64,000 nucleotides of DNA, taken from Psychroflexus aurantiacus (lineage in GTDB: Bacteria; Bacteroidota; Bacteroidia; Flavobacteriales; Flavobacteriaceae). This document shows, one piece after another, positions 46,117 through 54,732 of the stretch (positions are counted from its first letter, which is position 1; the number at the start of each line of letters is the position of its first letter). Below the pieces are notes generated by a model, which worked only from the letters and a program-made list of their open reading frames with translations, was not told the origin of the DNA and ran no database searches. The stretch covers positions 124,001 to 188,000 of the forward strand of contig NZ_JAAIKD010000001.1 of NCBI RefSeq assembly GCF_010820555.1, read 5' to 3'. The translations under genes were made by a program, and so were the position numbers.

Positions 46117-46962
46117 GTGGTTATAAATTCAAAAATGTCTCTCCAAGAAACTTTAGAGATCGCTAAAAAAGAGGGAAATACAATAGGACTTGTACCTACC
46201 ATGGGAGCCCTGCATGAAGGGCACCTCTCTTTGATCAACTTTGCTTATTCTCAATGCGACAAAGTTGTCGTAAGTATTTTTGTGAATCCCACACAGTTCA
46301 ACAATGCTTCAGATTTGGAAAAATATCCGCGCAATGTATCTAAAGACGCCGAATTCCTAAAGACTCACAATCCCGAAACTATCGTATTCACTCCCGAAGT
46401 GAATGAGATTTATAGCGACAAGGTGGAATCCGAAGCTTTTGAATTTGGTGACTTTATCAACTTTATGGAAGGAGAATTCAGAACGGGTCATTTTGATGGG
46501 GTAGGCAGTGTCTTAAAGCGACTTTTCGATATTGTAAAACCAGACAAAGCCTTTTTTGGAGAAAAAGATTATCAGCAGTTAAGGGTGGTTAAAAAACTGG
46601 TCGAAATTACTGGTCAAAACGTGGAGATTATAGGCTGTCCTACAAGCAGGAATGAATTTGGGCTTGCTCAAAGTTCAAGGAATTATCGCCTGAATGACGC
46701 TCAGCTCAAAGAAGCAGAATTGATTTATAAGGCTTTGACCAAGGCCAAAAGCATGTTCTCTTCCAATTCCGTAGAAAGCATCGAAAAAGAGATAAAACAC
46801 ATGTTCGAGGCTCAGCCTTCTTTTGAACTCGAATACTTTTCAATCGTAAAAGAAAAGGATCTTATTCCAACAAAAACCAAAGACCCCAAAGAACATTACA
46901 GAGCATTTATCGCTGCCTTTCTCGGTGAAGTGCGACTTATAGACAACATGGCTCTTTATTAA
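46117..46962 (+). CDS. panC: Pantothenate synthetase (pantoate--beta-alanine ligase)
   Basis: The 281-residue enzyme joins pantoate and beta-alanine with ATP to make pantothenate for coenzyme A. It has the HIGH-like [14 protein letters not shown] near residue 28, [11 protein letters not shown] near 53, the KMSKS-like [12 protein letters not shown] segment near 185 and [13 protein letters not shown] near 148. The start is GTG at 46117, which gives [13 protein letters not shown], matching the usual N-terminus; the ATG at 46135 would lose six residues. panD follows seven bases later, so both enzymes of the pathway's beta-alanine arm are made together. Confidence 0.97.
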   Translation: MVINSKMSLQETLEIAKKEGNTIGLVPTMGALHEGHLSLINFAYSQCDKVVVSIFVNPTQFNNASDLEKYPRNVSKDAEFLKTHNPETIVFTPEVNEIYSDKVESEAFEFGDFINFMEGEFRTGHFDGVGSVLKRLFDIVKPDKAFFGEKDYQQLRVVKKLVEITGQNVEIIGCPTSRNEFGLAQSSRNYRLNDAQLKEAELIYKALTKAKSMFSSNSVESIEKEIKHMFEAQPSFELEYFSIVKEKDLIPTKTKDPKEHYRAFIAAFLGEVRLIDNMALY

Positions 46963-46969
46963 AAACAAC

Positions 46970-47317
46970 ATGCAGATACATCTTATAAAATCAAAAATCC
47001 ACCGCGTAAAAGTTACCGGTGCAGACCTCAACTACATAGGCAGTATCACCATAGATGAAGATCTTATGGATGCGGCTAATATCGTAGAAGGCGAAAAGAT
47101 ACAAGTGGTCAACAATTCCAACGGAGAACGCCTGGAGACCTATGCCATTCCCGGTGAAAGAGGAAGCGGGGAAATCACTTTAAACGGTGCAGCGGCAAGA
47201 AAAGTTTCTCCTGGAGACATTTTGATCCTGATGGCCTATGCCATCATGACCCCGGAAGAAGCCAAAACCTTTAAACCCAAACTTGTCTTTCCCAACGAAA
47301 GCAATCTATTGAAGTAA
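46970..47317 (+). CDS. panD: Aspartate 1-decarboxylase precursor
   Basis: The 115-residue zymogen makes beta-alanine from aspartate, feeding PanC. The self-cleavage site is Gly-Ser in [16 protein letters not shown], which creates the pyruvoyl group on the serine. The catalytic [12 protein letters not shown] and the [20 protein letters not shown] barrel segments are intact, and length is normal. It lies seven bases after panC and four bases before a lysylphosphatidylglycerol-synthase-like membrane gene, forming one operon. Confidence 0.97.
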   Translation: MQIHLIKSKIHRVKVTGADLNYIGSITIDEDLMDAANIVEGEKIQVVNNSNGERLETYAIPGERGSGEITLNGAAARKVSPGDILILMAYAIMTPEEAKTFKPKLVFPNESNLLK

Positions 47318-47321
47318 GCCT

Positions 47322-48284
47322 ATGAAAAAAGCCATCAATAAAGGGATAAAGACTTTTGCTCCAATGGCTTTAGGCGTATTCTTTATTTGGTATTCTTTAT
47401 CGAAATTTTCTTCGGAAGAACTGAATCAGCTTTGGCTCAATATCAAAAATGTAGACCTTATCTGGGTGGTTATCTCCCTGTTGATGGGGGTTTTATCCCA
47501 CCTGTCCAGAGCTTATCGCTGGAAATTCTTACTGGAGCCTGTTCAGATTCTCCCAAAATTTTACAATTCTTTTCTCGCCCTGATGCTTGGCTACCTCGCC
47601 AATCTCGGCATACCCAGGTCCGGAGAAGTTTTGAGAGGAGCAACCCTGGCTTCCTACGAAAACGAGAAATTTGAAAAAACCTTTGGCACCATCATCACTG
47701 AACGTCTAGTGGATATGCTTATGCTTTTGGCCATCGTTGGCTTAACCTCCATTTCGCAAAGCGCTAAGATTTTCGCCTTTTTCAGCAGTCAGAATATCAA
47801 TCCTTTTTTTGGAGGGCTGGTCATCATCACTTTAATTCTATTACTCATCGTCGGTTTCAGAATTATCAAAAACAGCAGGCTCCCGTTTTTTCAAAAACTA
47901 AAAAACTTTATAGAAGAGCTTTTTAACGGCATGAAAAGCGTATTCTCCATGAAGAAGAAAGCGTACTTCCTTATCCACACGTTTATCATCTGGGGGCTTT
48001 ACGTTGGCATGTTTTACGTCCTGAAATTCGCTTTCCCAGAAACGCAGCAGCTTGGCCTGGAAGCTATCTTTGTCGCTTTTATTTTTGGGGCATTTGCCAT
48101 GACGGTAACCAATGGCGGCATTGGACTTTATCCCATAGCCATAGGAATTGCCTTCAACACCTTCGGCGTTTCTTCTGCGACAGGTGAAGCCTTCGGCTGG
48201 GTAATGTGGGGGACTCAAACAGGACTGGTTATCGTTTTAGGAGGCTTGTCCTTTCTCGTTTTACCCTTGCTCAACAGAAGATAA
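47322..48284 (+). CDS. Flippase-like membrane protein (LPG synthase TM domain, UPF0104-type)
   Basis: The 320-residue protein has about eight membrane helices. Segments such as RAYRWKFLLEP near 65, NLGIPRSGEVLRGATLASYE near 95-115 and TIITERLVDMLMLL near 125 match the lysylphosphatidylglycerol-synthase transmembrane domain family (AglD/MprF flippase-like). It lacks the catalytic C-terminal domain of MprF, so it may move lipids or lipid-linked compounds rather than make them. It is the third gene after panC and panD, with only a four-base gap. Confidence 0.85.
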   Translation: MKKAINKGIKTFAPMALGVFFIWYSLSKFSSEELNQLWLNIKNVDLIWVVISLLMGVLSHLSRAYRWKFLLEPVQILPKFYNSFLALMLGYLANLGIPRSGEVLRGATLASYENEKFEKTFGTIITERLVDMLMLLAIVGLTSISQSAKIFAFFSSQNINPFFGGLVIITLILLLIVGFRIIKNSRLPFFQKLKNFIEELFNGMKSVFSMKKKAYFLIHTFIIWGLYVGMFYVLKFAFPETQQLGLEAIFVAFIFGAFAMTVTNGGIGLYPIAIGIAFNTFGVSSATGEAFGWVMWGTQTGLVIVLGGLSFLVLPLLNRR

Positions 48285-48349
48285 TTTCCTTACATTAGCG
48301 TTCGAAAGTAAGGTCAAAGAAAATCATTCAGACACAAAAATCTCCTCGC

Positions 48350-49711
48350 ATGGCCAAAACCAAAACAACTTTTTTCTGCCAGAACTGTGGTGCGCAGCAC
48401 GCCAAATGGCAAGGCCAGTGCAATGCCTGCAAGGAATGGAATACCCTGGTGGAAGAGGTTATTGATACCAAACCCGAAAAGACCTGGAAGCCTGCCAGTT
48501 CTGCTGCTCCAAAACGCATCTCCAAACCTCAGCGCATCAATGACATCAAGATTGGAAAAGAGATCAGAATCCCTACTTCCAATCAGGAATTCAACCGTGT
48601 TCTGGGAGGCGGCATCGTCCCTGGCAGCATCACTTTGCTTGGCGGAGAACCCGGTGTCGGGAAGAGTACGTTGCTGCTTCAGTTGTCCCTGAGTTTTAGC
48701 CAAAAAGTGCTTTACGTTTCAGGTGAGGAAAGTCAGCAGCAAATCAAAATGCGGGCAGAACGCATTCAGAATGAAGAATCCAATTGCTACATTCTTTCGG
48801 AAACCAAGACCCAGCTCATCTTTACGCAAATCGAGGCTCTGGAACCCGAAATCTTAATCATAGATTCCATACAAACCCTGCACACCGACTACGTCGAAAG
48901 TTCTCCGGGAAGTGTTTCGCAGATTCGGGAATGTACCGCGGAGCTTATCAAATACGCCAAAGAAACCAACGTGCCGATCATACTTATCGGGCACATCAAT
49001 AAGGAAGGCAGCATTGCCGGGCCCAAGGTGCTGGAGCATATGGTGGACACCGTTCTTCAGTTTGAAGGCGACAAGAATTACGCCTACAGAATCCTGAGAG
49101 CCCACAAAAACAGATTTGGTTCCACACACGAGCTTGGAATTTACGAGATGCAGGCAGGCGGTTTGGTGGAGGTTTCCAACCCGTCGGATTTGCTTATTTC
49201 CAAAACCGACACCCACTTAAGCGGTACGGCTATCGCAGCCACTTTGGAAGGCATGCGCCCGATGATGATCGAGATCCAGGCTTTGGTGAGTTCTGCCGTT
49301 TACGGAACTCCTCAGCGTTCGGCCACAGGCTATAACCTCAAACGACTCAATATGGTTCTGGCTGTTTTAGAAAAAAGAGCCGGCTTCCGCCTGGGCGCCA
49401 AAGACGTTTTTCTCAACATCACAGGGGGCATCAGCATAGACGATCCTGCCATAGATTTGGCGGTGGTGGCGGCGATTCTATCGTCCAGCGAAGACGTCTC
49501 CATTTCCAAAGACATTTGCTTTGCTGCAGAAGTTGGGCTGGCGGGCGAAATTCGTCCGGTAACCCGGGTAGAGCAGCGTGTGATGGAAGCCGAAAAACTG
49601 GGCTTTGCCTCAATCCTCATCTCCAAGCAAAGCAAATTACCACGCAGTGATTATAAAATCAATGTGATTCGCGTCGCCAAAATTGAAGATGTGGTGGACA
49701 CGCTTTTTTAG
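48350..49711 (+). CDS. radA: DNA repair protein RadA
   Basis: The 453-residue RecA-like protein helps branch migration in homologous recombination and repair of stalled forks. The N-terminal zinc finger has FFCQNCGAQHAKW near residues 6-18 with paired CxxC, and GQCNACKEWN. The ATPase has Walker A GGEPGVGKST near 93, SGEESQQQIKMRA with RadA pattern near 120, and the RadA-specific KNRFG motif near 245. A Lon-like C-terminal domain is present. It begins 65 bases after the membrane protein gene and may have its own promoter. Confidence 0.97.
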   Translation: MAKTKTTFFCQNCGAQHAKWQGQCNACKEWNTLVEEVIDTKPEKTWKPASSAAPKRISKPQRINDIKIGKEIRIPTSNQEFNRVLGGGIVPGSITLLGGEPGVGKSTLLLQLSLSFSQKVLYVSGEESQQQIKMRAERIQNEESNCYILSETKTQLIFTQIEALEPEILIIDSIQTLHTDYVESSPGSVSQIRECTAELIKYAKETNVPIILIGHINKEGSIAGPKVLEHMVDTVLQFEGDKNYAYRILRAHKNRFGSTHELGIYEMQAGGLVEVSNPSDLLISKTDTHLSGTAIAATLEGMRPMMIEIQALVSSAVYGTPQRSATGYNLKRLNMVLAVLEKRAGFRLGAKDVFLNITGGISIDDPAIDLAVVAAILSSSEDVSISKDICFAAEVGLAGEIRPVTRVEQRVMEAEKLGFASILISKQSKLPRSDYKINVIRVAKIEDVVDTLF

Positions 49712-49744
49712 GGTTTAAACTGAATTTGCCTGTGTTGACTTTGA

Positions 49745-49862
49745 GGTTTAACGATACATTGCTTTAGGTTATGAGTTCGCTTAATGCGCAGGGGCTGGCT
49801 ACATGATAAAAACTGAAGGTGTATCGAAACCCCTTGCTTAGCGAACATACTAAAGTTTAACG
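49745..49862. repeat. Interleaved inverted repeats upstream of ileS
   Basis: GGTTTAACGATACA (49745-49758) pairs with TGTATCGAAACC (49820-49831), with two unpaired A bases. GTTCGCT (49775-49781) pairs with AGCGAAC (49840-49846). The two arm pairs interleave rather than nest. GTTTAACG also recurs directly at 49855-49862. They fit a decayed palindromic intergenic repeat or a pseudoknot-like RNA. Confidence 0.5.
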
Positions 49863-49890
49863 CTAACTTCATTTCAGATTTTCCCAAGAC

Positions 49891-49923
49891 TTGGGGTCAA
49901 TTTGGATAAAATCCCTATTTTTG
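49891..49923 (+). promoter_or_regulatory. Putative promoter of ileS
   Basis: TTG at 49891-49893, a 22-base spacer and TATTTTTG at 49916-49923. The -7 box is an exact match to the Bacteroidota consensus, and the -33 spacing is within the usual range. It lies about 25 bases before the ATG. Confidence 0.55.
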
Positions 49924-49947
49924 CAAAACATTTGAAAAAAAGCAAAA

Positions 49948-52900
49948 ATGAGCAAGAAATTTCCTGAGTATAAAGGACTTGACCTCCCGAAAGTCGCAGA
50001 AGACATTACGAGTTTTTGGGATGAAAATGCCATTTTCGATAAAAGCATGGACGAGCGCGAAGGCGCAGAGCCTTTCATTTTCTTCGAAGGTCCTCCATCT
50101 GCCAATGGCATGCCTGGTATTCACCATGTCATGGCCAGAAGCATCAAGGATATTTTTTGCCGCTACAAAACTCAAAAGGGATTTCAGGTTAAGCGAAAAG
50201 CGGGCTGGGACACTCACGGCCTTCCCGTGGAGCTCAAAGTGGAGAAAGAGCTTGGAATTTCCAAAGAAGACATCGGTACCAAAATTTCAATTGAAGACTA
50301 CAACAACGCCTGCAAAGAAGCCGTCATGCGGTACACCGATGTATGGAACGACCTGACCAAAAAAATTGGCTACTGGGTGGATATGGAAGATCCCTACATC
50401 ACCTACAAATCCAAATATATGGAAACCGTCTGGTGGCTGCTTTCCGAAATTTATAAAAAAGGCCTGATCTATAAAGGCTATACCATTCAGCCTTATTCAC
50501 CAAAAGCAGGAACAGGTCTGAGTTCACACGAGCTCAACCAGCCCGGGACCTATCAGGATGTCTCAGACACGACAGTGACCGCTCAGTTTAAAGCCATCAA
50601 AGAGACCTTACCAGAATCCCTTCAGAAGGTGGAGGGTGATATTTTTTTCCTGGCCTGGACCACCACGCCCTGGACCCTGCCGAGTAATACAGCCCTTACC
50701 ATTGGTAAGAAAATTGACTACGTACTGGTAAAAACTTATAACCAGTACACCTTTGAACCCGGTAATATCATTGCTGCTAAAGCATTAATTCCTTCACTTT
50801 TCAAAAAGAAATTTGTAAAGGTGGAGTCGGAAGAAGAACTAAAAAACTACACAGAAGGAGACAAGAAAATACCTTACTACATCGATCAGTCTTTCAAAGG
50901 AGAAAGCCTCATCGAAGCTCGATACGAACAACTGATGAAGTTTGCTCTCCCCTACCATTCTCCGAAAAATGCCTTTAGAGTGATTGCCGGAGATTTTGTC
51001 ACGACAGAGGACGGTACAGGGATCGTGCATACCGCGCCAACCTTTGGTGCAGATGATGCCATGGTTTGTAAGCAGGCCCAGCCCGAAGTTCCCGGGCTTC
51101 TGGTCAAAGATGACAATGACAACCTGGTGCCTTTGGTCGATCTTAAAGGAAGATTCCGTAAAGAAGCTGGTCACCTGGCTGGCAAGTATGTCAAAAATGA
51201 ATACTACGAAGATGGCGAAGCCCCTGAGAAATCTGTCGATGTGGAAATCGCTATTCAGCTCAAAGAAGAAAACAGAGCCTTTTTGGTTGAAAAATACGTC
51301 CACTCCTATCCCAATTGCTGGAGAACCGATAAGCCTATTTTATATTATCCCCTGGATTCCTGGTTTATAAAAGTGACCGAGTTCAAGGATAGAATGCACG
51401 AACTCAACAAGTCCATCAACTGGAAACCAGCAGCAACAGGAGAGGGCCGTTTTGGAAACTGGCTTGCCAATGCCAACGACTGGAATTTATCCAGATCGCG
51501 CTACTGGGGAATCCCTCTGCCTATCTGGAGAACCGAAGATGGCAAAGAAGAAATCATTATAGGGTCTGTCAAAGAGCTAAAAGCAGAAATCCAAAAAGCC
51601 CTAAACGCCGGGGTTATGGATGAAGATCCCTTTGCCGGTTTCGAAGTAGATAACCTCAGCGAAGAAAACTATGAGAAAGTAGACTTACATAAAAACACAG
51701 TCGATCAAATCACCCTGGTATCGTCTTCAGGACAACCTATGAAACGTGAAGCCGATTTGATAGATGTATGGTTTGATTCCGGATCCATGCCTTATGCGCA
51801 GTGGCACTATCCTTTCGAAAACAAAGAAAAAGTGGAAGATACCTGGAGGTCTGCAGACTTTATCGCAGAAGGTGTCGACCAGACCAGAGGCTGGTTCTAC
51901 ACTTTGCATGCCATTGCCACCATGATATTTGATGATGTGGCTTATAAAAATGTGGTTTCCAACGGCCTGGTTTTAGATAAAAACGGACAGAAAATGTCCA
52001 AACGTTTGGGCAATGCCGCAGACCCGTTTATCACCCTGGACACTTACGGCCCGGATGCCACCCGCTGGTACATGATATCCAATGCCAACCCCTGGGACAA
52101 CCTGAAATTTGATCTGGAAGGCATTGGCGAAGTACAGCGAAAGTTCTTCGGCACGCTTTATAATACCTATTCCTTCTTTTCGATGTATGCCAACCTGGAT
52201 CAGTTTCAGTACAAAGAACAGGACATCGATAGCCAAGAACGACCTGAAATTGACCGCTGGATTCTTTCAGAACTGAATACCCTGATCCAAACCGTAGATG
52301 AATTTTACGCCAACTACGAACCGACCAAGGCGACGCGGGCTATTTCAGAATTTGTCCAGGAAAACATGAGTAACTGGTATGTGCGTTTAAGCCGAAGACG
52401 CTTCTGGAAAGGGGATTACAAAACCGATAAAATATCAGCTTATCAGACCCTGTTTACCTGTTTAAAAACCATTGCGCAGCTTTCTGCACCTGTAGCACCC
52501 TTCTTCTCAGACCGACTCTACAAAGATTTAACATCGACTAGTGTGGGGAATCATAAAGAGAGTGTTCATTTGGCCGATTTTCCTAAGCAAACTCCTGAGT
52601 TGATCGACAAAGATCTGGAACATAAAATGCAGATGGCACAAAATATATCCTCTTTGGCTTTATCCTTGAGAAAAAAGGAAATGATTAAAGTGAGACAGCC
52701 TTTGGAACGTATTATGATCCCGGTTTTGGACCCGGCAGTTAAAGAAAAAATAGCTGAAGTTTCAGACCTGATCAAGTCAGAAATCAATGTCAAGACGATT
52801 GAATTCATCGATGATACGTCTGGTATTTTGGTGAAGGATATCAAGCCTAATTTCAAAGTCTTAGGGCCGCGTTTCGGAAAAGACATGAAGCATGTCGCTC

Positions 52901-53355
52901 AGGCAATTCAGCATATGGACGCCAAAGACATTGCTGAATTGGAAAAAAATAAGCATATTGAGCTAAAGGTGAACGATGAACCCACGCAAATCAATCTTGA
53001 AGACGTCGAGATTCTTTCTCAGGATATTGAAGGCTGGCTGGTAGCCAGTGGAAATGGACTCACGGTAGCTTTAGATGTTACGCTCAACGAAGATTTAGTG
53101 AACGAAGGCATAGCCAGAGAACTGGTCAACAGAATTCAGAATCTGAGAAAAGACTCCGGTCTTGAAGTCACAGACCGCATCGATATTCAGCTTCAGGAAA
53201 ACGGAAAACTTTCCGAGGCTGTGCATCAAAACTTAGAGTATATAAAAACAGAAACACTAACGAATACTATAAATTTAACCCCAAACGTAAAAGACGGTTT
53301 ACAGATAGAATTTGATGATATCCAGACCGTTTTAGCAATTGAAAAACTAACTTAA
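49948..53355 (+). CDS. ileS: Isoleucyl-tRNA synthetase
   Basis: The 1135-residue class I synthetase charges tRNA-Ile. The HIGH motif is seen as PSANGMPGIHHVMARS near residue 50, and KMSKR in GQKMSKRLGN near 683. The editing domain (about 200-400) has VEGDIFFLAWTTTPWTLPSN and DGTGIVHTAPTFGADD. The C-terminal part is long, as in the ileS2 / eukaryotic-like type found in Bacteroidota, and contains the anticodon-binding and a following domain. The stop codon is one base from the start of the DksA-like gene, so these two are a transcription unit. A putative promoter lies just upstream. Confidence 0.97.
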   Translation: MSKKFPEYKGLDLPKVAEDITSFWDENAIFDKSMDEREGAEPFIFFEGPPSANGMPGIHHVMARSIKDIFCRYKTQKGFQVKRKAGWDTHGLPVELKVEKELGISKEDIGTKISIEDYNNACKEAVMRYTDVWNDLTKKIGYWVDMEDPYITYKSKYMETVWWLLSEIYKKGLIYKGYTIQPYSPKAGTGLSSHELNQPGTYQDVSDTTVTAQFKAIKETLPESLQKVEGDIFFLAWTTTPWTLPSNTALTIGKKIDYVLVKTYNQYTFEPGNIIAAKALIPSLFKKKFVKVESEEELKNYTEGDKKIPYYIDQSFKGESLIEARYEQLMKFALPYHSPKNAFRVIAGDFVTTEDGTGIVHTAPTFGADDAMVCKQAQPEVPGLLVKDDNDNLVPLVDLKGRFRKEAGHLAGKYVKNEYYEDGEAPEKSVDVEIAIQLKEENRAFLVEKYVHSYPNCWRTDKPILYYPLDSWFIKVTEFKDRMHELNKSINWKPAATGEGRFGNWLANANDWNLSRSRYWGIPLPIWRTEDGKEEIIIGSVKELKAEIQKALNAGVMDEDPFAGFEVDNLSEENYEKVDLHKNTVDQITLVSSSGQPMKREADLIDVWFDSGSMPYAQWHYPFENKEKVEDTWRSADFIAEGVDQTRGWFYTLHAIATMIFDDVAYKNVVSNGLVLDKNGQKMSKRLGNAADPFITLDTYGPDATRWYMISNANPWDNLKFDLEGIGEVQRKFFGTLYNTYSFFSMYANLDQFQYKEQDIDSQERPEIDRWILSELNTLIQTVDEFYANYEPTKATRAISEFVQENMSNWYVRLSRRRFWKGDYKTDKISAYQTLFTCLKTIAQLSAPVAPFFSDRLYKDLTSTSVGNHKESVHLADFPKQTPELIDKDLEHKMQMAQNISSLALSLRKKEMIKVRQPLERIMIPVLDPAVKEKIAEVSDLIKSEINVKTIEFIDDTSGILVKDIKPNFKVLGPRFGKDMKHVAQAIQHMDAKDIAELEKNKHIELKVNDEPTQINLEDVEILSQDIEGWLVASGNGLTVALDVTLNEDLVNEGIARELVNRIQNLRKDSGLEVTDRIDIQLQENGKLSEAVHQNLEYIKTETLTNTINLTPNVKDGLQIEFDDIQTVLAIEKLT

Positions 53356-53356
53356 A

Positions 53357-53746
53357 ATGGCAGAACAAACTACAAATAAAGAGCGCTATTCTGATCAAGA
53401 TCTTGCAGAATTCAAAAAGTTGATTCTGGAGAAAATCGAGAAAGCGAAGAAGCAGCTCCAAACTTACGAAGACGCTTACAAAAATGGCAGTAGCAACGAT
53501 ACAGAAGACACCGCGCCTACGTTTAAATCTTTTGATGATGGCAGCAATACCTTGAGTAAAGAAGCCAATTCACAACTGGCGATTAGGCAAGGTAAATTTA
53601 TCCGTGACCTTCAAAATGCTTTGATTCGCATCGAAAATAAGACCTACGGTATTTGCCGTGAAACCGGAAAATTGATTCGTAAGGAACGATTGGTTCTGGT
53701 ACCGCATGCTACCTTAAGTATTGAAGCGAAAAACAACCAAAAGTAA
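53357..53746 (+). CDS. TraR/DksA-family zinc-finger-like protein
   Basis: The 129-residue protein has a coiled-coil region (about 15-100) and a C-terminal zinc-finger-like region of the TraR/DksA type. In the finger, YGICRETGKLIRKERLVLVP near 100-119 retains a single cysteine in place of the four of classical DksA. Bacteroidota homologues next to ileS share this incomplete form, so it may fold without zinc. It could bind RNA polymerase through its secondary channel. It starts one base after ileS, suggesting a coupled operon. Confidence 0.88.
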   Translation: MAEQTTNKERYSDQDLAEFKKLILEKIEKAKKQLQTYEDAYKNGSSNDTEDTAPTFKSFDDGSNTLSKEANSQLAIRQGKFIRDLQNALIRIENKTYGICRETGKLIRKERLVLVPHATLSIEAKNNQK

Positions 53747-53756
53747 AATTAGAAGC

Positions 53757-53848
53757 CTGTTTCAAAACCAGTCTTCTTGTCATTCTGAACCTGCCTGACT
53801 TTATTTTTCAGGCAGGTTTAAGGTGACAATTTATAAGATTTGAAACAG
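53757..53848. repeat. Three-tier nested palindromic repeat
   Basis: Three pairs of inverted arms nest within about 92 bases: CTGTTTCAAA (53757) with TTTGAAACAG (53839), TTGTCA (53777) with TGACAA (53824), and AACCTGCCTGA (53788) with TCAGGCAGGTT (53808). The core resembles the flavobacterial TGTCATTCTGAACCTGCC-type intergenic repeat. It lies between convergent genes and might also terminate both transcripts. Confidence 0.7.
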
Positions 53849-53857
53849 TTCTTTTAT

Positions 53858-54325
53858 TTACCACTCTGAGTAAGGATGCTTAGAAAGCATGGAATTGTAA
53901 TACTTAGCATCACCTGTCACCTCTTCTCCCAGCCACTCCGGTTTTTGGAAAGTTTCGTCTTCAGAGGACAATTCAACCTCAGCGACGATGAGGCCTTCGT
54001 TTTTACCGTAAAACTCGTCGACTTCAAATACGTGAGGATCTGCATTCAGATAGTAACGTGTTTTTTCTATGTGCCCGGGTTCACAAAGCTCAAGTAAGGC
54101 TTTGGCTTCTCCCTTAGGGATTTCCCGTTCCCATTCAAATCTCGAAAGTCCGGAATCTGAACTCTGACCTTTTATCGTAAGAAATCCTTTGTCATCGGTG
54201 ATGCGAATCCTAACCGTTCGGGATTTATTCGAGTTTAGAAATCCCTGAGCAATAAAGCTGGTTTTGAAGGCTTCTTTTTTAAAAGCGTCAGAACTGACTA
54301 AAAATTTACGTTCGATTTCCAGCAT
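53858..54325 (-). CDS. CYTH-domain protein
   Basis: The 155-residue protein opens with MLEIERKFLV, the ExExK signature of the CYTH tunnel fold, and carries the charged beta strands (TVRIRITDDKGFLTIKGQS, FEWEREIP, KTRYYL, FEVDEFYG, LIVAEVELSSED) lining the triphosphate-binding tunnel. Members are inorganic triphosphatases or nucleotide-handling enzymes needing divalent metals; which one it is cannot be told. Its start directly abuts the stop of the HIT gene (TAA then ATG), so the two are probably co-transcribed with the acyltransferase upstream. Confidence 0.92.
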   Translation of the reverse strand: MLEIERKFLVSSDAFKKEAFKTSFIAQGFLNSNKSRTVRIRITDDKGFLTIKGQSSDSGLSRFEWEREIPKGEAKALLELCEPGHIEKTRYYLNADPHVFEVDEFYGKNEGLIVAEVELSSEDETFQKPEWLGEEVTGDAKYYNSMLSKHPYSEW

Positions 54326-54721
54326 TTATAACCTTACATTTTCGCTTATCGATTTGGCAATAGACTTCAACTCGTCTTCAGAAAAAGAATCTTTCTTCTC
54401 AAAACGCATATCGTCCATGGTATTTATAGGAATCAGGTGAACATGCACATGCGGCACTTCCAGACCAACAACAGACATGCCTACGCGCTTACAGTCGATA
54501 GCAGACTCCAGTGCATGAGCTACTTTTTTTGAAAATGCCATCAAATCCAAATAGGTTTGATCATCCAGGTCGAATATCTTATTGACTTCCTTCTTCGGAA
54601 TGCATAGCGTGTGGCCTTTGGCATTGGGGTTGATATCCAAAAACGCCAAAAATTCATCGGTTTCCGCTACTTTATGCGCAGGGACTTCTCCTGAAATAAT
54701 TTTTGAAAAAATAGTTGACAT
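54326..54721 (-). CDS. HIT-family nucleotide hydrolase
   Basis: The 131-residue protein is of the Hint/HinT-like HIT family. It has IFSKIISGEVPAHKV at the start, GHTLCIPKKEVNKIFDL near residue 37 and the triad HVHVHLIP near 95 with the catalytic His. These enzymes hydrolyse phosphoramidate bonds of AMP-type nucleotides. The gene lies 11 bases after the acyltransferase stop and directly before the CYTH gene. Confidence 0.94.
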   Translation of the reverse strand: MSTIFSKIISGEVPAHKVAETDEFLAFLDINPNAKGHTLCIPKKEVNKIFDLDDQTYLDLMAFSKKVAHALESAIDCKRVGMSVVGLEVPHVHVHLIPINTMDDMRFEKKDSFSEDELKSIAKSISENVRL

Positions 54722-54732
54722 AAGGAATGGGT

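Noticed and set aside
49712-49947. Possible T-box riboswitch upstream of ileS
   Set aside because: No T-box core (TGG-type bulge and antiterminator) was recognised, and T-boxes are essentially a Gram-positive feature. The repeats there explain the structure better.
50839-51303. 154-residue minus-strand frame inside ileS
   Set aside because: It is antisense to the conserved editing domain region of IleS and is rich in Phe and Val, as expected from complementary codons.
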